From CAZQKW01 sp964594075 (GTDB lineage: Bacteria > Desulfobacterota > WTBG01 > CAIYCZ01), in NCBI GenBank assembly GCA_964594075.1, contig CAZQKW010000022.1:1-58564 (forward strand): a stretch of DNA of 58,564 nt, in the 5' to 3' direction. How positions within the stretch are numbered: the stretch's first letter is position 1; the number at the start of each line of letters is the position of its first letter. Positions 19,391-27,795 of this stretch are shown one piece after another. The translations under genes were made by a program, and so were the position numbers. The notes beneath the pieces are model-generated. The model saw only the letters and a list, made by a program, of their open reading frames with translations, was not told the DNA's origin and made no database searches.

Positions 19391-20173
19391 TTATTTATCA
19401 AATTTATATATCCGCCCGCCTTTTTGCAGCACCTCCAAATCCTTCCAGGCTTTTTCAGCATAGGGAGTGTGATCCGGGGACTCCAGCGTGAGTTTATACA
19501 GGTAGATGGCTTTTTCCCGGTATTCCTGAGCCTTCTGCGCATCGCGCACGTCAGGCGCGGGCGAAAAAGAATACATTTCATACAGAATCTGGCAGCGCTG
19601 CGCCATCTGATAGAGTATCATGGGGCGAAAGGAGGTTTCAGGGTATTTTGAAAAAATTTCCTCAAGCTGTTTCATCTCGCGCAGCACGCCCTCAGGGCGG
19701 CCATGATAGCTATCTTCCCATTGAATCATGCGGTAGGCAGCTTCATCGGCAATGGGGCTGTCCGGATACTGTTCAAGAATCATTTTATACGCGGCGCGAT
19801 TATAAGCCAGCCCCTTCGGCTCATCATTCCAACAATTATAATGGCCATACTTTGCTAAAAAATCCTTCTTAGCCTGCTCAGCCGATTCCCCGGCAGTGAT
19901 GCGTCGCTGATATTCCATCTCCAGCAGCCCCTCATATGATTCTCCAAGGCGCTGCAGGGCAATCGTATAATCCTTTGACTGCGGATAGGTGCTGGTAAAT
20001 TTTTGAAACAGCGCAATGGCGTCAACATAGGCTTTTGCGTCTAATGCTTTCTGCGCTTCCTGTATGAGCCGCTGTTCCTCGCCCGGCCGGCGCTGCGGCA
20101 TATCAGGCATCACCGCACACGCGCTTAATAAAATAAAAAGAGCTAACGACCCTCTGCGTATTAGTCTCATCAT
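19391..20173 (-). CDS. TPR-repeat outer-membrane-type lipoprotein
   Basis: About 260 residues. The start is placed at the MM pair at 20173, because it opens a lipoprotein signal (RLIRRGSLALFILLSACAV, LSAC lipobox); the longer frame lies inside the upstream gene. The mature part has helical TPR-like repeats with spacing characteristic of BamD/YbgF-type proteins: ALDAKAYVDAIALFQKFTS, YPQSKDYTIALQRLGESYE, YPDSPIADEAAYRMI, YPETSFRPMILYQMAQ. A cargo or scaffold role at the envelope is likely. It is longer in the middle than BamD (YNCWNDEPKGL insert), so I do not call it BamD. Confidence 0.7.
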   Translation of the reverse strand: MMRLIRRGSLALFILLSACAVMPDMPQRRPGEEQRLIQEAQKALDAKAYVDAIALFQKFTSTYPQSKDYTIALQRLGESYEGLLEMEYQRRITAGESAEQAKKDFLAKYGHYNCWNDEPKGLAYNRAAYKMILEQYPDSPIADEAAYRMIQWEDSYHGRPEGVLREMKQLEEIFSKYPETSFRPMILYQMAQRCQILYEMYSFSPAPDVRDAQKAQEYREKAIYLYKLTLESPDHTPYAEKAWKDLEVLQKGGRIYKFDK

Positions 20174-20282
20174 AGGATTGTTCCGTGAAGATACCACCCG
20201 GCTCAATCGGTCAGGCAGAGAAAAACCCCCACGCGCTGTTTCGTCCCCACCAATGAAAGGTTGCGGAGAACGCCCTATTATT

Positions 20283-20708
20283 TCACCGCTTGCCATCAAT
20301 TATCTTTTCCGCCTGAAACACCGGTTGTGCGGCTGGCCGGGTATCATTAAGATAATGCGCCAATGTGGTTTGTAGCCATTCTTCGGATACCTTATTTGCC
20401 GCTGCCGCGGAATGCACCCAATTCAATTCTTCGGTTGACAAGTCGTGGTCAATCAGGGCCAACTGGATGGCATCTTGAAGAAATGATTCAGCATACTTTT
20501 TTTGAGAAAAAACGGGCGGCTCATGATCCAAATAGGCATTTTCTAATAACTCATTAAGGGCATTTTCAATGAAGCTTTCATTAAAATCAAGGGTTTTGGC
20601 AACAGTGCCCAAAAAATTCCGTTCCGCATCGGTTATTTTTCTGTCTTTGCCAATCAATAGCAACAGTCCTCTGACGTAGTTGCTTCTATCAAGATAATTA
20701 TCCGGCAT
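20283..20708 (-). CDS. TerB-like protein
   Basis: About 141 residues, all helical. The start MPDNYLDR at 20708 has GAGGTG eight bases upstream and is chosen over an ORF start 45 bases earlier. LLLLIGKDRKITDAERNFL and LALIDHDLSTEELNWVHSAA are the paired acidic helix-loop-helix segments of the TerB/DUF533 fold, which may bind a divalent metal. The other genes of tellurite-resistance (Ter) loci are absent, so the name indicates the fold only. The gene runs on to overlap the upstream part of the long TPR reading frame. Confidence 0.6.
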   Translation of the reverse strand: MPDNYLDRSNYVRGLLLLIGKDRKITDAERNFLGTVAKTLDFNESFIENALNELLENAYLDHEPPVFSQKKYAESFLQDAIQLALIDHDLSTEELNWVHSAAAANKVSEEWLQTTLAHYLNDTRPAAQPVFQAEKIIDGKR

Positions 20709-20866
20709 AAAACACCTCGTATCAGTTAAACGGCCGTGTGTATAGATTCTCACATATATTAATAATCTGAGTCAAATATCTTTGCATAGCTATTAATAAT
20801 ATCATGTTTTTCAACAACCGGTTCGGTGAAAATACTGATGCCCACGGTCACCACGCATCAATATAA

Positions 20867-22252
20867 TTAATGCGGCAGGCCAAAAATAAAGTAAACGCTG
20901 CAGACCAGCCCGAGAATTACGGCGCCCCAGTTTAATTCGCGCGCCCTTCCGGCGCAAATCTTGAACAGCGGATAGACCACCAGTCCGGCGGTGAGACCAT
21001 TGGCAATATTGTAGGTAAAGACCATCATCACAATCGTTATAAAGGCCGGCACCAGCTCGGTTAAATCAGTAAAATTTATTCTGGTTACAGAGCCGATCAT
21101 CATGACGCCGACCGCAATCAGTGCCGGGCCGTAGGCATACCGCACATGCTGCAGCGGCTCAATGAGTGGTATAAAAAATAAAGAGACCGCAAACAGAAGG
21201 CCGGTGCTTATGGCGGCAAGACCGGTGCGCGCTCCTTCGCTAATGCCGGTCGCCGATTCAATATAGGCGCCACTGGTAGAGGTGCCGATCATGCCGCTGA
21301 ACATGCAGGTAACGGCATCCACCATCATCGGCCGTTCAATTTGGGGAAAATCACCCTGTTCGTCAATCATATTGCCCGCGGCGCCCACGCCCACCAGCGT
21401 TCCCAGCGTATCAAGGAACCCCATCAGAAACAGTGTCAGCAGCACCGGTAAAAACTTCAGCTTGAAGACGCCCGCAATATCAAGTTTAAACGCAATTGCA
21501 CTGAGATTATATTCGCCGGTAAAGGGCAGGGCAACGATAGCGCCCGGCGCGCGGCCAATTCCCACCCCGTATCCCAGCGCTGCGGTAAGCGCAATCCCCA
21601 GCAAGATGCCTCCCCGCACCCGGTGATAAAGCAATACGCTGATGAGCAAGAAGCCCAGGAGCGCCAAAAGGACTTCAGGGCTGCGCAAATTGCCGATCTT
21701 AACGGGAAAATCCGGCGCGCGCAGCACCACAGAATGCGAATCCAGCAATGACTGGGGCGGCAGTCCGGTTACAAAGCTGGTTACAATGCCGGTTTCATAG
21801 AGGCCGATAAAGGCAAGGAACAAGCCAATCCCAACCGCAAAGCTGTGTTTCATGCTGGGCGAGATGGAATTGGCAAGCCAACTTCTAATGCGCAGCAGGG
21901 TTATGACCACAAATGCGCAGCCGCTGACAAACACCGACCCCAGCAGTTGGGGCCAGCCAATGCCCAGCGGCGCCACACCAAAGGCAATGAAGGCATTTTC
22001 GCCCATGTAGGGCGCCACAGCTATGGGGCGGTTGGCATACAAGCCCATCAATATTGAGCCAAATGCCGCAGCAAGGATGGTTGCGACCGTGCTCGGGCCA
22101 ATCGGAAATCCGGCAAAACTTAAAATCGCCGGATTTACAATAATGATATAGGCCATGGTGACAAAGGTCGTGGCGCCGCCCAGCAGTTCGGTGCGCACGG
22201 TCGTGCGCCGTTTGCTGAGTTCAAACTGCCGTTCCAGCCACGCAGGTGCCAT
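20867..22252 (-). CDS. AzgA-type (NCS2) purine permease
   Basis: A 461-residue transporter with about twelve helices, of the guanine/hypoxanthine/adenine permease branch (PbuG/AzgA). Recognisable parts are ELLGGATTFVTMAYIIIVNP, VAPYMGENAFIAFGV (the TM3 substrate region), LFLMGFLDTLGTLVGVGAAG with its conserved acidic residue, and the TM10 GTSTSGAYIESATGISEGARTG loop, split here to respect length. It would import purine bases with protons. An ATG with GGAGA upstream follows the small hypothetical gene by 42 bases and may be co-transcribed with it. Confidence 0.9.
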   Translation of the reverse strand: MAPAWLERQFELSKRRTTVRTELLGGATTFVTMAYIIIVNPAILSFAGFPIGPSTVATILAAAFGSILMGLYANRPIAVAPYMGENAFIAFGVAPLGIGWPQLLGSVFVSGCAFVVITLLRIRSWLANSISPSMKHSFAVGIGLFLAFIGLYETGIVTSFVTGLPPQSLLDSHSVVLRAPDFPVKIGNLRSPEVLLALLGFLLISVLLYHRVRGGILLGIALTAALGYGVGIGRAPGAIVALPFTGEYNLSAIAFKLDIAGVFKLKFLPVLLTLFLMGFLDTLGTLVGVGAAGNMIDEQGDFPQIERPMMVDAVTCMFSGMIGTSTSGAYIESATGISEGARTGLAAISTGLLFAVSLFFIPLIEPLQHVRYAYGPALIAVGVMMIGSVTRINFTDLTELVPAFITIVMMVFTYNIANGLTAGLVVYPLFKICAGRARELNWGAVILGLVCSVYFIFGLPH

Positions 22253-22294
22253 AGGCGTATCTCCGGTATGGATGGTTTGTTACACAACGCGAAT

Positions 22295-22612
22295 TTATTG
22301 GGCAGGGTGATTATCTGTGCGCTGCTCGGCATGCGCGGCGCCGAGCGAAGAGAGGCGTTTTTCAAACAGCCGCCGCACATAGGGCTGAACGTAAAGGCCG
22401 TCAATATCAAATTCGCTCAGCGCGTCAATCAACACATCTATTTTTTCAGACAGGTGCAGATATTTGTCTATGATGATGCGGTATTCCCCCTTAACTTTGC
22501 ACAGGCCGCTTTTCAGATTGTAATAGTCCTTGCGCAGGTTGACATAGTCAACTTTTATGCTCAGCTTTTCGGCGATCTCTTCGAGGTGCTGCAAAATGGC
22601 TGATTCCTTCAT
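22295..22612 (-). CDS. Hypothetical small helical protein
   Basis: A 105-residue charged helical protein of unknown function. No signal, membrane segment or known motif is seen. It overlaps the upstream TIM-barrel gene by four bases (ATGA), which supports real coupled translation. LRKDYYNLKSGLCKVKGEYR and LSEKIDVLIDALSEFDIDGL suggest a helical hairpin. The C-terminal 15 residues are polar and probably disordered. Confidence 0.6.
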   Translation of the reverse strand: MKESAILQHLEEIAEKLSIKVDYVNLRKDYYNLKSGLCKVKGEYRIIIDKYLHLSEKIDVLIDALSEFDIDGLYVQPYVRRLFEKRLSSLGAAHAEQRTDNHPAQ

Positions 22613-23391
22613 ACCGAAGTTCCCGTGTCAGAAAAGGTTGGCTCATGCCAGATGTGCTCAATGAAGTTCTTCCCGCTCATGAGCTGGGCAGGCTGCACTT
22701 CAAGCGTCATGGTCTGATTGTAGCCCTGTGCTTTCAGGCTGCCGAGGATCGCGCGAATATCTACAACACCGTCGCCGAGGGGCAAATGAAGATCGTCCTG
22801 CGGAGAATCGCCGCCACGGTTGTCATGAATGTGCAGATGACATATGCGGGGGAAACAATGGGCAATGAAATCATGGGCGGTATTTTTTGTGGTCAGCAGT
22901 TCGCCGTGGCCAATGTCAAGGGTCATGCCCAGATCCGCAATCGCCGCAAAAGCCGGCGCGAAATCAAAACTGGTTTCGCTCAAATTTTCAAGGCAGAGCA
23001 TGATGTCGTGTTCTCTGGCACAGGCGGACGCGTCCTGCAGTATTTTAATTTTTTCTTTTACCACATCCTCGCTCACAAAACGATGGTCAATCCAGAAGTG
23101 CACCGTAAACAGTGAAATTGAAAGCTCTGCCGCACAGTGCAACAGTGCCTTTATCCGCGGCAGGAAATTCTCCCGCAGGGCTTCCGGACTCCAGGGATTG
23201 TCCTCTTCCGGGCCATGGGCAAGATAGAAAATTCGGTGTTCATCCTGTATGCGTTTTAGAAAATGCAGGTCGCTATGGAATTCGCGCGGGCTGCGAATGC
23301 TTATTTCCGCAAAGGGAAATCCTGCTTGGGCTATGAACTCAACATCCGCAACTGAATGGGCGCGCCCTCCGATAAGCACGGTTTCATCCAT
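22609..23391 (-). CDS. Sugar phosphate isomerase/epimerase-like TIM barrel
   Basis: About 260 residues of the xylose-isomerase-like / AP-endonuclease-2 TIM-barrel superfamily. Metal-ligand positions can be followed: LCLENLSETSFDF with the first Glu, LGMTLDIGHGELL with Asp and His, ICHLHIHDNRGG with His and the HxD pair, and MTLEVQP with the final Glu. The ATG at 23391 is used instead of a TTG one codon upstream. Enzymes in this family isomerise or epimerise sugars or inositols; no substrate-specific neighbour is present. It is coupled to the small gene downstream. Confidence 0.8.
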   Translation of the reverse strand: MDETVLIGGRAHSVADVEFIAQAGFPFAEISIRSPREFHSDLHFLKRIQDEHRIFYLAHGPEEDNPWSPEALRENFLPRIKALLHCAAELSISLFTVHFWIDHRFVSEDVVKEKIKILQDASACAREHDIMLCLENLSETSFDFAPAFAAIADLGMTLDIGHGELLTTKNTAHDFIAHCFPRICHLHIHDNRGGDSPQDDLHLPLGDGVVDIRAILGSLKAQGYNQTMTLEVQPAQLMSGKNFIEHIWHEPTFSDTGTSV

Positions 23392-23394
23392 CAA

Positions 23395-23583
23395 CTACTT
23401 TTCAAGCACCTGAGCAATAGTGTGCGCGTAGGGAAAATCAATTCGGTTGTAAACCAGGGATGCTTCATTATACTTCTCAGCGCACAGCTTGGCATGATAG
23501 GCTATCACACGACATGGGACATTTCCTTTCAGCGTCACCCCATGTTCAGCGCGCCGTAAGTCCGCCTCGCCATAGGCACTCAA
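23395..23583 (-). CDS. Short hypothetical ORF, possibly a gene remnant
   Basis: An open frame of up to 62 residues without an ATG; TTG or internal GTG would have to start it. Its last 36 residues (IAYHAKLCAEKYNEASLVYN and following) look protein-like and end three bases before the TIM-barrel start. The first part, across DLRRAEHG, is less convincing. It could be a true small gene coupled to the isomerase or the 3-prime end of a decayed gene between it and the tRNA. Confidence 0.3.
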   Translation of the reverse strand: MSAYGEADLRRAEHGVTLKGNVPCRVIAYHAKLCAEKYNEASLVYNRIDFPYAHTIAQVLEK

Positions 23584-23613
23584 GATTATTTAATCATGAA
23601 TAATCAGCAAAAA

Positions 23614-23690
<77 letters not shown>

Positions 23691-23898
23691 GCTTAAGCTA
23701 ATGCTAATACTTCTGAACAGTTACGTCAACTCTTTTGTAAGGCGCGGTTTACGGCAGGGCGTTCTCGGCACACTGTCATTCTGAGGGAGCATCGCGACTG
23801 AAGAATGGCCGTTTATTATCACCCTGCCTCGCCAGCTTTGGAAGGTAATCACCGTTTCAAGCCTCGGGAATCATTATAACGAAACATGGTGATTTATA
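23691..23898. other. Intergenic region without a recognised gene
   Basis: About 200 bases between the tRNA and the RRM promoter. It contains a copy of a TGTCATTCTGA motif (from 23774) that recurs near 45372 and in part near 25112. No open frame of note is seen. Confidence 0.5.
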
Positions 23899-23927
23899 TT
23901 GACATTGTGGCGAATTTACTATACATT
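23899..23927 (+). promoter_or_regulatory. Sigma-70-like promoter of the RRM gene
   Basis: A consensus TTGACA at 23899-23904 is followed after 17 bases by TACATT at 23922; TATACA at 23920 with a 15-base spacer is the alternative. It would start a transcript near 23935 and leave a leader of about 115 bases before the ATG at 24049. Confidence 0.55.
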
Positions 23928-23968
23928 TTAAGTATCTCAGTAACTTAGAAATCCACTTTTTGACTGTC

Positions 23969-24007
23969 GCCCTTGGGATTCTCTATGTTCCCGAGGGCAA
24001 TTTTTTT
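23969..24007 (+). terminator. Intrinsic terminator hairpin in the leader of the RRM gene
   Basis: A 10-bp stem (GCCCTTGGGA pairing with TCCCGAGGGC, one G-U) with a 10-base loop is followed by AA and seven T. It lies between the promoter and the ribosome-binding site. The genes upstream point the other way, so there is no upstream plus-strand transcript for it to end. This makes an attenuator the better reading. Confidence 0.7.
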
Positions 24008-24048
24008 CACGAATTTACGTACGCCGTATTTTTAGGAGGTGCACCTGT

Positions 24049-24342
24049 ATGGCTAATAATAAATTATACGTCGGCAACCTTGCCCATGACGTGACAGAAG
24101 AATATTTGAAAAAAATATTTGAAGAATTTGGTTCCTGTGTCTCCATAAAGGTAATCAGGAATCGCTTTAACGGCGTTTCAAAGGGGTTTGCCTTTGTGGA
24201 GATGGCCGAGGCCAAAGCAGCACAGGAAGCAATTGTTAAGTGTAAGGGAACGACCATTTACGGTCAAAGGATAACCGTAAGCGAGGCGCGAGACCAAAGG
24301 AGCCAGAAAAGCTCCGGCAGGTCAGGGCGCGGACGGTTTTAA
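24049..24342 (+). CDS. Single-RRM RNA-binding protein
   Basis: A 97-residue protein with one RNA-recognition motif. RNP2 (KLYVGNLA) and RNP1 (KGFAFVEM) are both present with the aromatic residues that stack on RNA, separated by the usual spacing. A short tail rich in Arg, Gly and Ser (after about residue 83) resembles the glycine-rich tails of bacterial and cyanobacterial Rbp proteins, which are often cold-induced. A strong AGGAGGT lies nine bases before the ATG. The long leader with a terminator suggests control at transcription elongation, possibly by its own product. Confidence 0.92.
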   Translation: MANNKLYVGNLAHDVTEEYLKKIFEEFGSCVSIKVIRNRFNGVSKGFAFVEMAEAKAAQEAIVKCKGTTIYGQRITVSEARDQRSQKSSGRSGRGRF

Positions 24343-24399
24343 ACTGCACAGGCGCGGGAGAGGCCGTGTTCTGCTCAGGTGAGCAGAACATGAGCCCGA

Positions 24400-25020
24400 C
24401 TATTTCTCCGGTATTCTGATTATTTTTATTTTTTTGATGGTTATATCCTTCAGCGGCCGATCCTGGGCGTTTCGTTCTACCCGGCTTATTTTCTCCACAA
24501 TGTCCTGACCTTCCACCACCTGGCCAAAGATGCTGTGGCGGGCATCAAGCCAGGGCGTCGCGGCAGTGGTAATAAAGAACTGGCTGCCGTTGGTGTTCGG
24601 TCCGGCATTAGCCATTGCCAGTTTCCCCGGTGAGTCAAATTTTAATTTTGCGTTAAATTCATCTGCAAATTTATAGCCCGGACCGCCTCTGCCGGTGCCG
24701 GTGGGATCGCCACCCTGAATCATGAAATCCGGAATCACCCGATGAAAAATCAGGCCGTCATAAAAAGGCCGCTTCAACGTTTTTCCCGATGCCGGATCAA
24801 CAAATTCCTTGGTGCCCTCTGCCAGTCCGACAAAGTTGGCAACGGTTTTGGGCGCTTCGTTCGGAAACAGTCGGCACACAAACTTGCCCGCCGTAGTATC
24901 AAACTCAGCATACACTCCTGAAACTTTTTTCCATGAGCCCTGCTCTTGCGCCGACAGGTCACGGCACATGCCGAAATTAAGGGCTAACCCCATAATCACA
25001 CAGAAGATTACTATGTTCAT
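24400..25020 (-). CDS. Exported peptidyl-prolyl cis-trans isomerase (cyclophilin)
   Basis: A 206-residue protein with a hydrophobic signal sequence (MNIVIFCVIMGLALNFGMC) and a cyclophilin domain. Active-site stretches are FYDGLIFHRVIPDFMIQGGD with the catalytic Arg and GSQFFITTAATPWLD; the usual Trp of the CsA loop is retained in PWLD. DEFNAKLKFD and GPNTNGSQFF are typical of the bacterial PpiA/B group. It would assist proline isomerisation in the periplasm. GGGAGGG precedes the ATG and a perfect hairpin lies 24 bases upstream. Confidence 0.92.
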   Translation of the reverse strand: MNIVIFCVIMGLALNFGMCRDLSAQEQGSWKKVSGVYAEFDTTAGKFVCRLFPNEAPKTVANFVGLAEGTKEFVDPASGKTLKRPFYDGLIFHRVIPDFMIQGGDPTGTGRGGPGYKFADEFNAKLKFDSPGKLAMANAGPNTNGSQFFITTAATPWLDARHSIFGQVVEGQDIVEKISRVERNAQDRPLKDITIKKIKIIRIPEK

Positions 25021-25043
25021 GTTATTACCCTCCCGTTCATGAT

Positions 25044-25070
25044 TTGACGGCGTATGTTATACGCCGTCAA
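25044..25070. other. Perfect 12-bp hairpin between phosphodiesterase and cyclophilin genes
   Basis: TTGACGGCGTAT, loop GTT, ATACGCCGTCAA. It has no T-run on the minus strand, where both flanking genes lie, so it is not a classic terminator. It begins 24 bases before the cyclophilin ATG. It could stabilise or process the mRNA or act as an operator. Confidence 0.5.
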
Positions 25071-25146
25071 AAGTTCACTATTAATCGGGTGTTAGCAGAT
25101 CTGGTTGAAACGTGTCATTCCCTTGTGTCCCGGTCAGGAACAGAGC

Positions 25147-27123
25147 TTATATGAGGCTCTTGCCCTTTATTTCCCGGGGCGGTTTGATGCCCATGGCAGT
25201 CAGCACGGTGGGAGCAATGTCAAGGCTTTTGGGAGCAGGGGTGGCTATTTTCCGATTTACGAATAAAATCCCGGATACCAGCGCAGGGTCAACAATATGG
25301 TCGCCGCTCCATTTTTTTAAATTGGGTTCCACAAGTTGCTCCGGTGTTCCGCCTATTGCTGTCTGCCAGCTCATGCGATACCCCGCGGCAAATCCAATGA
25401 TCAAGTCCGGAGAATTTTCTATATACTTTCCCGCATAGATCTGTTCCGGGAGATAAACGTTTTTCACAATCTGCTGCGTATGCGCCGGATCTTTAAACGA
25501 CGTTAAATCTTCGGCAATTTTTTGGGCAAGATGTTTCGCTTCGCTGCCGGGCTGCACGATACCGCTCCCCTCTCTGCCCTTGAGATTGAGATAGATGCTG
25601 GAAAACCCCAGCGAGTAAGCGCTGGTTTTATTCCAGTCAACATGGCGAAACAGCGCGCCACCCTCTTTATCCTGAGGATCAGGTTTCTCCTTAAGCGACA
25701 TGTAACCCCGTTCAATAAGCCAGCGGTTAATATTGACGCCGGTGCGAAAGGTGTTGAATCCGTGATCAGACAGGACGATAAAAAGGGTCCGGTCGTTGAC
25801 CTGCTCCTTCATGACATCGCCGACAATCCGGTCTGACCACTTATAATAATCGCGGATGACCTGACCGTAGCGTTTTTCTCCTTCAGGCGTATAGAGGGGG
25901 TGATTTTTGTCTTCAAACCGCCAGAACATGTGCTGAATTCGGTCTGTGGTATCAATGACAAACGAAAAGACACCGTCCTTGAATTTCCCCAGGGCAGAGT
26001 GAAGCATCTTCTCCCGCTCTTTCATGATGGCATCGCACATCTCAATAAATGCTTCATCGCTGATGGCGCCTTCGTTCAGCGGTTTGGTATCTTCCGGAAT
26101 TCCCAACGTGTAATAGTATCCGCCGAGGTCGCTGCCCAGCTCCCGGGCATAGTCATCAGGCGAGGAAATGATGAAACAAGGGTCTTTGGGGTTAACCTGA
26201 AGCGGCGTGAGGTATAGGTTGATGTCCGGCTCACTGCTGACCAGATAAAATTTCCCTATACCGGAAATCTTCTTTAACGGACCGCCGGAAAATTCCATGG
26301 GAATCCAGTCAGACCACTGCCCCGGCGCAAGGTCAAATGTTTTGTGCGCCACGCTCAAGCGCAGGGTTTTGCCGTCGCGCTTTTCTATTTCTAAGGGAAT
26401 CGTGGCTTCTTTTTTGCCCGTGATGCCCATAGTGTAGGGACCACTGATCTGGGCTGTGGCTTTATTATCAGAAAAAATTAAAAGGACTTTTTTTTCTGCT
26501 CCATCCCCCGCTTTGTCGGACGGATTGGTGCTGAAATATAAATACCTGCCTAAGCCGCCCTTGATGTCCGGAACGCCCAGTCCGGCAAGAACCTTGCTGC
26601 CACTCGCATGCGGCGGGAAGGTCATGGGCCAGCGAATAGAAACAGAGGGAATGCCTGCCTCAGCCGTATAATCCCAGAAGAATTTAGCCCTGCACGTCGG
26701 CTCAAACATTTTTTCCCGGGAACCTAACAGATTCTGTTTATTTGCCCGCAGGATTGAGAGGTCGGGAAGATATTTTTTAGGATGGCGCAGAATAAAATCA
26801 AACACATCGTGCGACCCTGAATCGGTGCCGGTGCCAATGTCACTCCAAGCCACCGGGCTTTGCGGCGGATTTGAAGTCGCACTGCGCGCATACGCGCCGG
26901 TATTTCTCAATGCCGAGAAATGAGGCAAATCGCCGTCCTGCATGAACCGCTCGGTAAGATGCGGGTCCAACCCGTCTATGCCCAGAACAATAACTCGGTC
27001 AAACATTCTTTTTCCTCTGAAAATAGGCAGTCTCTCCGTGCACCCCGACATGATCAGATTTCCTGAGACTGCACATGAGGTGACCAGAAAACTGAAATCC
27101 CGCAAAAACTCTCTTCTGTTCAC
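25147..27123 (-). CDS. Exported type I phosphodiesterase/nucleotide pyrophosphatase family protein
   Basis: A 658-residue alkaline-phosphatase-superfamily enzyme starting with GTG. The N-terminus has a Tat motif (MNRREFLRDFSFL) and a lipobox-like SGC, so export folded and anchoring to the membrane are likely. The catalytic core is seen in VIVLGIDGLDPHL (metal Asp), the nucleophile region NPPQSPVAWSDIGTG, IDTTDRIQHMFWR (Asp and His) and VLSDHGF (DHG metal pair). The GDHIVDPALVSGILF segment supplies the last His. The family hydrolyses phosphodiesters, pyrophosphates or phosphonates. The small YIDPGTGS membrane protein upstream is in the same orientation, 16 bases away. Confidence 0.85.
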   Translation of the reverse strand: MNRREFLRDFSFLVTSCAVSGNLIMSGCTERLPIFRGKRMFDRVIVLGIDGLDPHLTERFMQDGDLPHFSALRNTGAYARSATSNPPQSPVAWSDIGTGTDSGSHDVFDFILRHPKKYLPDLSILRANKQNLLGSREKMFEPTCRAKFFWDYTAEAGIPSVSIRWPMTFPPHASGSKVLAGLGVPDIKGGLGRYLYFSTNPSDKAGDGAEKKVLLIFSDNKATAQISGPYTMGITGKKEATIPLEIEKRDGKTLRLSVAHKTFDLAPGQWSDWIPMEFSGGPLKKISGIGKFYLVSSEPDINLYLTPLQVNPKDPCFIISSPDDYARELGSDLGGYYYTLGIPEDTKPLNEGAISDEAFIEMCDAIMKEREKMLHSALGKFKDGVFSFVIDTTDRIQHMFWRFEDKNHPLYTPEGEKRYGQVIRDYYKWSDRIVGDVMKEQVNDRTLFIVLSDHGFNTFRTGVNINRWLIERGYMSLKEKPDPQDKEGGALFRHVDWNKTSAYSLGFSSIYLNLKGREGSGIVQPGSEAKHLAQKIAEDLTSFKDPAHTQQIVKNVYLPEQIYAGKYIENSPDLIIGFAAGYRMSWQTAIGGTPEQLVEPNLKKWSGDHIVDPALVSGILFVNRKIATPAPKSLDIAPTVLTAMGIKPPREIKGKSLI

Positions 27124-27139
27124 GGTAACCGCCTGTCAA

Positions 27140-27367
27140 TTAATTGTGTTCGGATTCGTCGCCCTTAATGGAGGTAGTTCCGTTTCGTCTAAACAGCTTT
27201 TTGAGGAGGTGTTTAATCGGCCGTAAAAACAAGGCTAAAAAAGCGGCGGCACTGGCGATAATATACCCCAATGCGGAAAAAACCACGGAACCGGTTCCCG
27301 GGTCAATATAGGCAAGGGCCTGGTCGGGGATGAGAAAAGTTGCCAAAAAAATCAGGTAATACATCAT
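27140..27367 (-). CDS. Small membrane protein with YIDPGTGS motif
   Basis: A 75-residue protein with an N-terminal signal-like helix ending at ALA, the conserved-looking YIDPGTGSVVFSALGY stretch, a second helix and a basic tail (LRPIKHLLKKLFRRNG). Two adjacent ATG codons start it. It is probably a partner of the phosphodiesterase encoded directly downstream. Biochemical function is unknown. Confidence 0.65.
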   Translation of the reverse strand: MMYYLIFLATFLIPDQALAYIDPGTGSVVFSALGYIIASAAAFLALFLRPIKHLLKKLFRRNGTTSIKGDESEHN

Positions 27368-27795
27368 AGTGTCCGTTCCCTCTTTATTATATCCGGCAGT
27401 TACTATTCATACTGCACGCCGGCAGTGCGACGACAGAAAAAGCGCATCCCTCAGATTGCCACGTTGCTCCCACAATGAGCTTTATTGTAGCCGGGCGTAG
27501 GAACCCAGCGTGCGAGCGTGTCATCAGTCGCCCTTAAGCAACGAAGGGGTAAGCCATGTTCATTAATTTATATCAAAAAAATTGTTTATATTCAAGATAA
27601 TTAATAAAATTGTCTGATAACGTATATTTTTTATTGTTTTTTTCTTTCGAGTTCTCACCACGGTGGTTAATGGCTATGTAAGGATTGTCTTCGCAGCGCG
27701 TCCTGATAAAAATTTCTTGCGTAATAAACTTTTTAATCATAATAAAATTTTTTGTCGGTTTAAAACAAATAGTAAACCATGGCACCGCTGCGATT
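27368..27795. other. Divergent intergenic region
   Basis: About 430 bases between the small membrane protein and the GT39-like gene. It is AT-rich from 27560 to 27780 and should hold two divergent promoters, but no convincing -35/-10 pair was found. An upstream extension of the GT39-like frame back to 27685 and an antisense 89-codon frame are both probably not coding. Confidence 0.45.

Noticed and set aside
20283..20708. Tellurite-resistance operon
   Set aside because: Only a TerB-like fold is present and no other ter gene is near, so resistance cannot be claimed.
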